Below are positions 37,773 to 49,245 of a stretch of 64,000 nt of DNA, one piece after another. Position numbers and translations under genes: made by a program. How positions within the stretch are numbered: position 1 is the first letter of the stretch; each line of letters starts with the position of its first letter. The notes beneath the pieces were generated by a model. The model was not told where the DNA came from and searched no databases. It saw nothing but the letters and a program-made list of their open reading frames with translations. The stretch is from Camarhynchus parvulus (lineage: Eukaryota; Chordata; Aves; Passeriformes; Thraupidae). Location of the stretch: the NCBI RefSeq assembly GCF_901933205.1, contig NC_044578.1:12238501-12302500 (forward strand), given 5' to 3'.

Positions 37773-39590
37773 AAAGGAAGTAATGAACTTTTCTTTTAGT
37801 ACTGGCAAGTGAAAACTAAGCCTTCCTAAAAAAAGAAATGGACTTTGTGTTCCAGAAAAGAAAAAAAAAGAATGGATACCTGGGTTATAGGGAAGAGATG
37901 GCATGAGAAAGAAAAAGGTCTCAGAGAATGGACCTGAACAATACTGGGGCCAGTCTGCAATATTTACTCTCCATATTTGCAAGGGGCACAAGAGTTTTAT
38001 CCAGTAAATTAAATTCAGCATTTATGCTTGACTGAGGTTTATGCAATCTTACATTCACAGAACTTTTATTTTTATGGATAATTATCTAAAATCACCAGTA
38101 TTTTCCTGGTGTGAGTTTAAGAAGGCTCAAGGTGAAGATAACAGGTTATTTGCAATACTGGCTTCTCTTCTATATTAGCGCAGATGTTTATAAACTTATA
38201 AGAAAGTTGTTGTAATTCTTTGTGCAGAATACAGTCTCTCAAAGAAGTTATTTTTTCATTGAGACAGCACCTTATATTGAATAGTAAGTGATTAGCAATA
38301 TTTAAATAAATTACTTACTGATGATAAGTGGCTATATAACAGACACATATCAATGTGATGGGTTTAAAATCTCATTTAATATAGTTTGGGTGTTCAGTTG
38401 GTTGTTAACCAATACTATACCATGTGGCTGTTTGAAATATCTGTTCTAAGGTTTTTGAGCTGGTGAAAAACATAAAAAATGCAACAACTGTGTTTAAATA
38501 CATAACCCCCAAGGTGTTACTGCATGTACTTATTTAATGTTAAAATCTATGTAATAAATTACCTACTATGACTTTCACAGGTGTTAAATAGACACAATTT
38601 TATTATTCGCCATGCAATCAGGAGAGATTAAATACCTTAATAAGATTCAATTAAAATCATCAGATATTTATGATACTCATTGTAAAGGTTCATAAAAAAT
38701 AACCTGCCACTATTTATAGCTCTTCTTAGATGACAATGTTTCTGAAACAGACTGAACCACCACTGTCACTAGCAGCAATCTAAGAACAGGATTATTTAAT
38801 TTGCTAGAAAGTAAAGTACAAAAGTGAAGTCTAATAGATGATCAATGAATCAATTATTAGTTGTGTAACCAAGTGAAATTCTGTGGAAAGCAAAACACTG
38901 CTACCTTCCCCCAGCAACAAGAAATTCCCCCCTAGTACCTACTAACCCATTTTATTATCAGTTATCCAAACAAACATGCATGTGTAATGACCTCCACTGA
39001 TGAAAATTATTACAGCATTTTACAGGGGCATTTGCAGAATACCGTTTTTGTCATCTTTTGTCTTTGTAGTATTGATTAAATGAAGATGATAGCCTCTTAG
39101 TATGAAGCATACCTGTGCTTTTCAGTCCTCCTTTCAAAGACTTGTATTGTATAAATTATAATTGGGAGGTAACTGAGAACCACGGTTCCTTATGAATCTG
39201 TCAGTTCCGAGAGAAATTTGAACTTCAAAAATTCCTTTCTTCTGTGTTTATTGTGTATGTGGATCAAAAAAAGAACTGTCTGGGAACAAGCAGTCTTTGA
39301 GTAAGTCAGCATGAATCCTCTCATACACACAAGCCACCCACCCAACATTAGACAGCTATGAAAAGATTAATAGAAGGATATTCGACCTTTATAGCCAGCA
39401 GTTTTTCTGTAGAGAATCTAAGTTTTAAAAATAGATATTGAGATAAATATGTTAAGAGGAGAAAAATAGCACGTGTGAGAAATGTTTGTGCAATTCAGAA
39501 AAGTACCTGTTTTCTGCTTTGTTTATTTCATAAAGTTATCATTTCACAATATCCACAGGAACAATAACTGATTGAAGAAGATTTACATTG
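37773..39590. other. AT-rich, repeat-poor non-coding stretch
   Basis: No gene is seen. Between about 38340 and 38720 there is dense homeodomain-like content: TTTTATTA (38598-38605), GATTAAA (38626-38632) and CAATTAAA (38648-38655). Simple repeats are absent. This is suggestive of regulatory DNA but not proof. Confidence 0.5.
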
Positions 39591-39591
39591 T

Positions 39592-39745
39592 CATAGAACA
39601 TCCCAGGATGGAAGGGACCAACAAGAATCATTGAGTCCAACTCCCAGCCCTGCACAGGACATCCCCAAGAGTCACACCATGTGCCTCAGAGCATTGTCCA
39701 AATGCTCTTGCACTCTGACAAGCTTGGTACCTGGCTGGTAAATAC
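39592..39745 (-). mobile_element. CR1 LINE 3' fragment, minus strand
   Basis: Read on the plus strand: 'catagaacatcccaggatggaaggg', 'gagtccaactcccagccctgcacaggac', 'ccccaagagtcacaccatgtgcc' and 'cattgtccaaatgctcttg'. This is the reverse complement of a CR1 3' end and parallels the 23288-23731 copy. Confidence 0.9.
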
Positions 39746-39874
39746 CTGAGCATCGCCAAATGAATTATTAGCACAAAAAAACCCCTCACTATCAAGAAAA
39801 TATTAAAACAGTTGCACATAAAATTGACATTCTGGTTATTTATCAACAATAGAAAGATTTTATTTATGTGTTTG

Positions 39875-39894
39875 TTTATTTATTTATTTATTTA
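39875..39894. repeat. (TTTA)n microsatellite
   Basis: Five TTTA units, with T/A-rich flank from about 39856. Confidence 0.85.
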
Positions 39895-42110
39895 TCCTCT
39901 TAAGAGTGAGGAGCAGCTGTTCTGAGAGTCGTGAGTGCTGGAGTGTAAGCAATGCATGGCTCTCTGCCACTGGTAAGACCTGTTGACACCAGGGGAGAGA
40001 TAATGTGAGTTAGCAGTGGCATGAAATGGGTGTCTCAGGGTTGGTACTTCAAAACCTTCATTACCAAATTGCTATTTTGAGGGCTCAGAAAAAGAGAAAG
40101 TATCTGTTTAGCAAAGGTATGGCGTTGCTTTAGAGGAATTCAGAGGAATTTATAGGAGCGCAAACCCTCCCTTTCAGTGACTATTTCTCAGATCCTTTGT
40201 GGATTTGTGCACACACAGTTACTTAAGAAAAGGACAGAGACAAGGAATCAAGGTCATTATGAGACTTAATGTGGTCAAAAGCAATCTGTAATTCTCTCCT
40301 TGTCTGCTCTGCTGCAGAATGGCAGAGAATAGCTGCAGGCATACTTATTTAGATTTTGTTTTCACAGAAAGAGGGAGTGGCAGACTGCTGAGATCACAAA
40401 AGGGATTTTTTTTAAACACAACGTCTACTGAATAACTTCTCAGATACAGTCCTGTCACCTTTTCAGAATTTTCCACTCACCTTTTCACATTTTCTACAAA
40501 TGACCTGCTTCCCAGCTGATCTTGGAGAAACACAGGAAAGAGTGTGGCCTTTATTTTATGACATGTAACCAATGAACTTGCAGCATTTCTTTCAGAGATG
40601 AATTCTGGTTTTACAGCTTCCACTTCAGCAGTGAGATTGCAAAGCGATGAAGGGAAGTCTCCATATAGATGTATCTAACCCGAGGTGGAAAATGAAATTC
40701 ATGCAGAACACACACACACCCTGAGGTCAGCAGCTGAATGTGGATGATCCTGGGCACACTGCACAGCTATCCTGGAGCTGCAGGATTATGCAGGGCCTGA
40801 AACACTGTGATATTCCTCCTCCTGCATGAGATCCCAATGCAAAATGAAAACTGCTTGAATCAATGGATCACAAAATATGCAGTTTGCTCATTCTTCTCAC
40901 AAATTATGTCCAGAAACTGGGAGTTTCTTCTATCCAGCATGAATTACAATCAGAAGTAAAATAGATACAATTTTTAACCTCACAACAGAACATTAGGGCT
41001 TGGTTTTAGGAATCTCTTTGAAAGGAGAGTATCTGTGATGAGCACTGTTGATAAAACATCCCTACTTGGATACTGTCACATCTATAACTCATGGTTAGCA
41101 AAGGCTTCTGGATTTTTCTGAATAAGAGCATAAACACCCTTAACATGTCATTTTTCCTTAAGCTGAGAGAGTGCAAATAATCCACACATGGTAGGACTAA
41201 GCATTTTGCTTTGAAATTTTAGGATATGGCTATTGCTATTTTGGAATTCAATGAAACAAACTAATGATTTTAGGTTTTGATGCAAATATTTCTTAAAGAT
41301 CCTCTCTTCCAGAGCTAAAATAGCATTTAAATGTATGATAAACCTATACCTGTAAATAATGCCAAACCTAGTCAAATATGTACATCAGACCTAACGGGTG
41401 GCCATATTTCCAATCTTTAATTTTGTTTTGATGTCCTCTTCTCTCATCTCATTTCTCATTTGCAGTTCATGAGAATTTTCTTTTCTATTGCAGTTTTTTA
41501 ATGACTTAGTGTTCTGCTGCTCTTTCCGTGAAAGCCTAAAATGCAAAAAGATTTATAGACCAGGATTTTTTTAATTGGTTCTACTATTTTCCCCAAGAAA
41601 GGAGAGATGATGTCGGGCATTTTTCATTTGGACACAGTGCACTTTTATTGAAAGTTAAAGATAATGGCTTTGGCAGTTCCTTTTTAATCCAATCTACTGC
41701 TTCATATCCTCGAGAAGAAAATTGGAGAACATGGCCACAGTTGGCATTTTGTGATAGAGTCCATTTTTCTTCTATTGAGGATGCAAACAGTGGCTGACAT
41801 TTCTCAATTAGGTCCTCTTTTTTTCGTATTGATAATGAATTCTTTTATGTGGTTTTCACTTTAAGCCGCTCTATACCATGGACCGCTCAATACAGTGAGT
41901 CTGACAAGTAACTAAGCTGATAATGTGAATAGCTGTTTGTTATATTTTCATAGTATTTCCTGTAATTGCAAATGACACCATCCTTTGTTCTAATACATAT
42001 AGTTGGGAAATTTGGATTTATTTGTGTAACACTCAATAAAATCATTCCTTTACTGTAACACAAACAATTATGATAATAGACTTTTCCCCTACTGTTTAGC
42101 AACTAATTTT
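39895..42110. other. Non-coding stretch
   Basis: No gene is seen. A direct repeat of AGAGGAATT occurs at about 40133-40151. The part 41590-41890 is repeat-free and of mixed composition. Confidence 0.55.
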
Positions 42111-42400
42111 ACAGACAATTAAATTACACTAATGAATAGATTAATCAACTTTATTGTGAATCAATATGCTTGTTTTCACTATATTTTATTTAACAGCAAA
42201 ATATGTCAACTTTACACATACACGTAGAAAAATATCCACTAGCCATTTATATCAATGTCTATTATTCAATTAACCCACTTTTTATGGATAATCAATCTGC
42301 ATTAATTTGGCTAGGGTGTTCACTAATCAGATTAGGGATGTGCACATGCACAAGTCAATTGTCTTTTAAAAGGCATGCTGGAGGAAGCACACAGAACTGG
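42111..42400. other. Homeodomain-motif-rich, repeat-poor segment
   Basis: Contains GATTAATC (42139-42146), an inverted pair of TAATC words, and TAATCAGATTA (42324-42334). The latter matches the TAAT-N3-ATTA (P3) layout bound by dimers of paired-class homeodomains. Such sites occur by chance in AT-rich DNA, so a regulatory role is only a hypothesis. Confidence 0.3.
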
Positions 42401-42770
42401 CTATGCTGATTGTGCCTGTCTTTACAGTAGAAGAATAAAAAAGTTACTTCTATGCTGAAATTGGAAAATTCTGACAATTTTCTGCGGTGTCTGTTAGATA
42501 TTTTTATGCAACTGTCCTAATATATGTGTTACAAATAAACCTATAAGGAAGTTTGCTCTGAGGTCTATTTTGGTAAAACCTAAAAACATGTGCTGTCCCT
42601 CATTCACTGACAGAGCAACTGAGCTGCTTCCAAAGCCACGCAGCCCAGGAGAACCAGGGTGGCTTTAACAATCTCACACCTCTCAGGGCCAGATTTCAAC
42701 ATAATCTATGAAAATCTTCTGGGTTTGAGTGGTCAGTAGCCAGCATCACCTGGTATTTACACTCTAATGG
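42401..42770. other. Non-coding stretch
   Basis: Nothing recognisable. A slightly GC-richer block lies near 42600-42690. Confidence 0.55.
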
Positions 42771-42940
42771 GAAGTTGCTGCTAATAGTTCGCTTGGAACA
42801 CACCATGACCAAAACAGCGTTAGTGAGTTCTCTGACTATTATGAGATCTGTTTAAGCAGGGACTAATCAAACTAAAATAACATTCAGGCTTATGCAAATA
42901 ATTTTCTGATTAACAACCAGATTCTTCAGTAGATGAGTAT
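42771..42940. other. Repeat-poor segment with POU octamer
   Basis: Contains a perfect octamer word ATGCAAAT (near 42892) next to TAATTTTCTGATTAAC and preceded by GACTAATCAAAC. The layout resembles known neural or developmental enhancers, but no conservation test is possible here. Confidence 0.3.
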
Positions 42941-42978
42941 AAAAAAAAAAAAAAAAGGAAAACAAAAAAAAGAAATGA
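42941..42978 (+). repeat. Poly-A tract
   Basis: Sixteen A followed by GGAAAACAAAAAAAAG. It could be a retroposon tail, but I recognise no body upstream. Confidence 0.8.
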
Positions 42979-45900
42979 AGTTCATTAAAAAAAATAAATG
43001 TCAGTTATAAGCTAGTTGACTTTGGGTACATGTAAGCAGAAAGAATTTTGAAGTTTATGTGTGCTGTCTGCAGTGTGAACACATTTTGGAGTAGCATCTT
43101 TTTCAGAAGACAAGGTGAAGGATAACCCTCAAGGGCAGAGTTGCAAGCTCTTTTAAGACAAAATAGAAATGCCAATCAAAGTGCAGATGGTTTTTCTCCT
43201 GAGAGGTGATTATTTTTTCATAGATCCTTTCCTAGAAGGATGGCTTAAATACATCAACTGAACTTCATAGTAGCATTGCAATAGTAAAAACCAAAAGGAA
43301 ATATATCTCAAGCATAGCTCTTCTCAAGCACTTTAAACTACATTTTCACTCCTGAATAAAAAAACCCCACAAACCTAAAAAAACCTCACAAACAACAAAA
43401 AAACCTAAGCAAAACCAAACACTGCCCTTTTTTTCTTTTTCTGTGCAGTAGCAAAAACTTTGCATACCTGATGAACCTTAACTTATGGTTGTATCTGCAC
43501 TCTAACATATATTTTCTGCGGCAGGTCTTCTTTTTAAGCCATGTAAAACTGTTTAACTACTTAATGTTTACTTGCAGAAATGATAGTCTGAAAAAAAAAT
43601 AAAGGTGTTGTACAGAAGCACAGATCTCAGATATATATATATATTTCAGTTACAGACTAATGTCATTTAATAAACTGCTAGATAGAAATTATATTCCTTT
43701 TATATTTATTTAATGTTTGTTATTTGATTGTTTGCCTATTAGATTTAAAATTTCTGCTGCTTATAGTATGATTTTTAAGAAAAAATTGGTAAAAATAACT
43801 TGGAAAATATCTATATACATTTAATGGCAGATGAATAAGTAGTTCACTAAACCAGAGATAAAGCTTTTCTGGATGAATAATTTAGCATTTAGGTTAGAGA
43901 ATTTGACTTTCTTCCCTGGGTGGTGCAACATTTCATGCTCAGTTATAGCGTTCCTTAATTTTATAAAGGAGCCTTGAAAGGTATCTTCACTTACAATTCT
44001 TTTATTCTTGGCTAATAGTTATGCCTGTATTTCAAAAATAAGAGATGTGTTTGAATTGTTGAGGCTTTACAGAACTTAGAATATAGGTTTCATAAAATCT
44101 ATAACCACTCATAAGAAAGTGATCCCAAAAGTCATTATCAATGTGGTGAAAATCAACAGAATGTAATTTGAGTAGTCACACCTACTGTTGAGCTTGTTAT
44201 GGTTGCTAGCTGTTTGAAAGGATTTATCAAAATTGTTCAAAAATATGGAACCTGGAAGTTTCTCCTGTTTTGACATTGTTAATTGATTATTTTGTGGGAG
44301 CATTTCAAATGAAGGCAAGAGGAATGACTAAAACAGCAAAAAAAAAGGTCTATAACTAGGCTGAATGCTTGTTTTATCCAAGAGACTCAGCCTCACACTC
44401 CAAAGGTAAGACTTAGAAACTGAATGGAAGTAATATTTTAAGAGGATTCTATGATGTGGAGGGATGAAGAAGTAGCTTAAGAATCTCACATCTGTATCAG
44501 TTTTCTCCATGTACTAATCATAAAAGCTAAAATTACCAAAACTTTAAAAAAAGTGTTCTAATGAAGCAGAGTTATGAATGGCTAGTGAAATGAGGAAGCA
44601 GCTGATTTTACAAGATCAGTGGCAGCTGGAATTGTGCCTTGCCACCCAGCAGGAAAAGGTGACAGGACTTCCAGACTTGACAATCCCATGCTGTGAGTAA
44701 GGTGTTGCTGCAGAAGGGAGAAGAAAAGCCAGGTGGCACAGTAGCTGCTCAGCTAATTCACCAAAGCAGACTTAAAAATGCAGAATTCAGCTGTATTTTA
44801 AAGCTATTCCAGTTGATGCAGCTTTTTGTTTTGATTTTTTTAAAAAATTCGTTTTAGTTTTGAGTTGTGGTCTGCTGATCAGAAAGGCTCAGGTTCTGAG
44901 GTCAGGGCTTACAACTGGTGTTTACATGAAGCTTCTTTAAGTTTGAGCTGGCTCCTTTTTCTTGCTAATTACTTGGGGCAGTTAAAAGGTATCAGGAACA
45001 TTCAGGACCAGAGCAGAAATGCTAAATGGATGCAGATAACTAGAAATAAGGAATCTGAAGTTACAAGAAATAATCTGGATAACATTTTTGGACCCAGAAC
45101 ATAAAGACAGTTGTAATACATTCTTCCCACTCCAAGACAACCTTTAAACCCCGCCCTATTAATCTTTACATCTTCTGCCCCCATTCTAATTTCTTCTTCT
45201 GTTCAAGATGATAACACTCCCATTATTCCTTACTCATTAAAATCACAGAAATATTACAGTAAGTGAGCTGAGAGAATTTCAAGGGAATTAAGGGCAACTG
45301 AGTACCCAGTTACTATTCAAAATCCATAGACGCTGGGTCCTTGACCTTTTTTATGTCATTTCATTCCCTCTTCCCATAACTCTAAGCTTCATTTCCTTTG
45401 GACAAGTTTTTTTTTCCTTGAAATAGAAAAAAAAAGGATCAGGAATAGAAAAGAAAAACACATTTGAAGAAATGGGAATAAAAAAGGGAGACTTTTTCTA
45501 GTTTTCTGAAACAAAAAAAATAGTCAACATCTGCTGCAGCTTACTTTGTATGACCTTTTCACTCTGCTTTCACTCATGTGAGAGGAAATAGTATAGCAAG
45601 TAAATATACTCCTGTTGATCTGGAATACCAGTGATGTCAATGTTTGTGGTTATCAAGAACACAATGAATGCCCTTGACACTTAGGGCTATAAGAAATGAG
45701 GTTTATTGAGTTATTTTAGTTTCTTGCTTCATCCCTTACTAGGGCATTATTAAAACTGAAAGCTCCACAATTTTCTCATTCAAAGACCTTTTCAATAGTT
45801 AAGAATATGCTTTCAAGCCATAACTGTATCAGGATGTGTGGTTCTGCCTTTGTCAAGAAAATATATACACATTTTGTTTGTGATGCTGTCTAAAATCTTG

Positions 45901-46154
45901 ACAGCTAAAGAATTCATCTTTGGAAGTGTAGATTCATTTCTGCTGTTAGTTGCAAGTGAGTAAAAGCCTCCCTTTTATAGGCTGGATCCAGTGCCACATC
46001 GATTATGCAAATAGCCTTTGTGAATGCCTCAGGCATACATTGCTGGAATTGCAAGGCAAGTATCTCAGAAGGCAGGCCTGAATTTTGAAACCAATGAGTT
46101 GTTCTTATATTCTGGCATTAGTAAATTATAATCTACTGGGAAATAAGCTAGTGA
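42979..46154. other. AT-rich non-coding stretch
   Basis: No gene is seen. It holds the A/C-rich tract 43357-43422, a short AT run at 43631-43644 and another ATGCAAAT octamer near 46004. Short frames at 44109-45184 overlap one another without domains. Confidence 0.6.
43357..43422. repeat. A/C-rich low-complexity tract
   Basis: Runs of A interrupted by CC and CCCC, similar in style to 15618-15686 and 55475-55549. Confidence 0.8.
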
Positions 46155-46506
46155 CAAAGGTCTCCGAGGAGACCTTGTAAATGCGCTCCTGCACCTAAAA
46201 GGGGCTACAGGAAAACTGGAGAGGGACATTTACAAGGTCATGTAGTGATAGAACAGGGAGTAATGTCTTTAAATAATGTCTGAAAGAGGGTGGATTTAGA
46301 CTAGATATCTGGAAGGAATTTTTACTGTGAGGATGGTGAGAAAATGGATCAGGTTGCCCAGAGCTGGGAGTGCCCTATCCCTGATGGGTTCAAGGCCAGG
46401 CTGGGGAGCTCTGAGCAACCTGGTCAGCTGGAAGGGGAGCTGGAACTAGATGGTATTTAAGGTCCCTTCTAACCAAAATTGTTCTATAACACTCTGATTC
46501 TGTGAA
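46155..46506 (+). mobile_element. CR1 LINE 3' fragment, distinct subfamily
   Basis: It contains 'aaggggctacaggaaaactggagagggac', 'caaggtcatgtagtgatagaac', 'tttactgtgaggatggtgag', 'aggccaggctggggagctctgagcaacctggtc' and 'ggtcccttctaacc'. This order matches the CR1 form well known from chicken. The end is a decayed 'attctgtga' tail. It is 5'-truncated and carries no intact reading frame. Confidence 0.93.
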
Positions 46507-48885
46507 ATCTGTTCCCTCTCTCCTTCTACAAGGCACAACTGTCTCAAGATCTCTTAAATACAGATTTTCTTCACAGGAGAGGCATGTTAGCAGTGTTCAT
46601 ACTGTGAGATGACATTTTTTAATTTAAAAACTGTTCTTCCCTATGGGAGAAAATACTTGTTTTAATTAAAAACAAACAAGCAAAAACATAACAAAACTGA
46701 CTGTTGAAAAAGATTGAATTAAAAATAAAAAAGGTAGTTGTCCTGAAGACCTCTCTTTCTGCTCCTTTCCACCCCAACACTACCTCAGTTTTCTATTTTG
46801 ATGAAGAAAGAAAGGTCAGAGTATTTGGAGCAGAATGGGAGGAAAAATAAATAAATAAAAAGACATTAAAATAAAGCCACTTCTGGTCAACTCTCATGAT
46901 GATGATGCTGTCTAAGCTATTGCTTCTGCTATGGAACTTTTATTACTGGTCTTCCAGAAATGTTAGGGTCTAAAGATGTTTTCTTTAGGAGAACAAATGA
47001 AAGCTTTGCCAACAAAAGTGAGATACACCTTAGAGAAAAAAGATTAATGAACTATAAATTTCCCTGTGAGAAAATCAAACTGTATCTTAACAAACTTGAA
47101 GGCAGGGAGCTACTCAGTGGAATTCAGAAATTATGGTGTGAGAGACTGGGAGGTTGAAGGTTCAGGACTCAAAAAGTTGGTCATTTGTGAAAGCTGTAGG
47201 TGCTTTGCTGAGGCCAGGTTTTCACCTCAAAGCCAAACAAGAGGAGCATAAACTGTAAAGGAATGGGGATGAAAACAGTTTTGCTCAGCTACCACAGTTT
47301 AAAATTGAGATGGTGTCAGGTACTGCAGAGAAAGCAAGGAGGAGGCACAATTTCACTCAGTTCAGTGTGTTCCACCTACGGTCACAGTAAACATTACTGG
47401 AATGACCTAAAAGTCTGTGTGAATGAATATGATAAGTGTGTAAGCATCCAACAAAAAATTGAAATTCATTATTTTGGTGAAGTTCTAGTGATGATAAATG
47501 ATTTTAGAGCTGTGGAGAGAATGTTTTAATAATGAAAAGTGTATATAAGGAGAATGCTATATTTTCTTATATTACTCTCAGAAGCGTTTAATAACTTTGT
47601 CACTTTTATATAATAATGATGCAGTTACATTGATTTCCAGAAGTATTTAGCAGCTTCTGCCGCTATTTTTTAGTGTCTGTGACTGTAATCCAAATAAGTT
47701 TTGGAATCTTTCTAAGAATAAGGACTTTATAATGTGTTAGCCAAGAGATTTTCATTCATTCTAGAAAGATGGAAGAAATAAATACTATCTGTGACATAAA
47801 GCACTTCTTTTTATTAAAGATCCATAAAGATCCTTGGAATATCAGACATTTCAAGTGGTTCTTAATTTAGTAGAGTGTCAGACTAGTCAACTACTCATTG
47901 AGAAATTAGCTTTTTACAAGCCATATAACAAACTAACTGTAAGCCAGCTAGGTGAAGAAGAGAGTAGAATCTGTAATAAAGCCAACAGGAATGAATATGA
48001 AATATTCTATGAAAATCTGGATATTTTTCATGTCTCATTACCCAGTGAGATTTAATCAGGACTTTTTCAAATACTTTGCAAAATAAATGACAACAATAAA
48101 GCCCAGTTCAGAATAACTAAGTTGTTAATAACTTCAGATATGGAAACTCCATGAGAATTTCCATCTGCCCTTTATAAGGTAGTAGGTTACAAGGTATTCT
48201 GAGATGGATATTTCTCAGCATTTCCATCTGGAACTGTTCCACTTCATATCAATAATTAAAAGTTTATTGGAGCAAAGACATGAACCACTGACTTCCTCTT
48301 TCCAAGTGAGTGCCTTGAATATTGTCTGTTGAACATTACTGCTGTCTTTGGACAAGTGAGTTAGTTACTAAAGATGGAAGAGCACCAGAAACAGTTGTTA
48401 ATAAAGTCTCACTCTCACTGTCTATCTCCAGTGCTCTGGTAAAGTGATGAGGGCACACCTGACCCCGGATTAATGTTCTTCTGTTAAGTATCAGTGAAAT
48501 TTCAGAATAATTTTAAATCTCAGAAACAAAACATCAGTTGTGATTTGAAATTCAGAAAGCTTGTCATTCCTATCTTGAAAAATCATACCTTAGATATTTT
48601 AGAATGAGTAAACATACTACTTTATTGAGGATGAAAAGCCTATCAATGGAAAATTATTTTGTAGTCTTAACCTTGAAGCTGAAGACAGGCTACTTTCCAT
48701 TGCAGGGAACTAACTTGAAGTTATTTGTACTACATTTAAAGACATACTTGCAAGAAAACACATAAGGACTATACATGATCTCATTCTTCTTCATGCTCAG
48801 ATCAACCTGGCTATATAGAATCCCTCTGAATTCACACCTGAATTTGCTGTGGAAATAGAATGTACTGAACATTTGGGAGAAGAGA
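46507..48885. other. AT-rich non-coding stretch
   Basis: No gene is recognised. Frames at 46960-47157, 47066-47251, 47263-47529 and 47834-48055 on the plus strand are short and domain-free. An AAAT microsatellite-like run lies near 46845-46860. Confidence 0.55.
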
Positions 48886-48929
48886 ATGCTCTACAGAACC
48901 AACACTTAGAAGATGACAAATAGCAGGTG

Positions 48930-49245
48930 GCTTTTAAAGCAAATTCAAGAAGTGGAAAAACAAACCTAGAAAAAACTGCTGGGAAAAGTTAAACAGTAGG
49001 AGACTTTTAAGAAACATCACAAATAGCGGTGAGACAAGAATAAACTAGAAAAGCAACTGCTAGGAAAGCTAAGCAGCAGGAAACATAGCAGCAAAACAGT
49101 AGTAAAACAAGAATAAGACAGGGAAAAGGGAACGGAGGGAAGTTAACCAGTAAAAGATTTTAGACAATGAAAAGTAGCATTTATACTAAAGTAAGCCAGG
49201 AAAAACAACAGCTATAAGAAGATAAGGAAGATCATGGTGAAATCA
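48930..49245 (+). repeat. Degenerate minisatellite, period about 73-79 bp, four or so copies
   Basis: Units align around a shared block. In the unit at 48966 it reads 'ctagaaaa...actgctgggaaaag...aaacagtaggagac'; in the unit at 49045 it reads 'ctagaaaagcaactgctagg...agcagcaggaaac'. 'acaagaataa' occurs at both 49034 and 49107. A more diverged unit begins near 49190 ('gtaagccagg...acaacagct'), and a partial unit probably precedes 48960. The array is purine-rich on the plus strand. A similar block near 49670-49720 may be an outlying unit. Confidence 0.55.
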
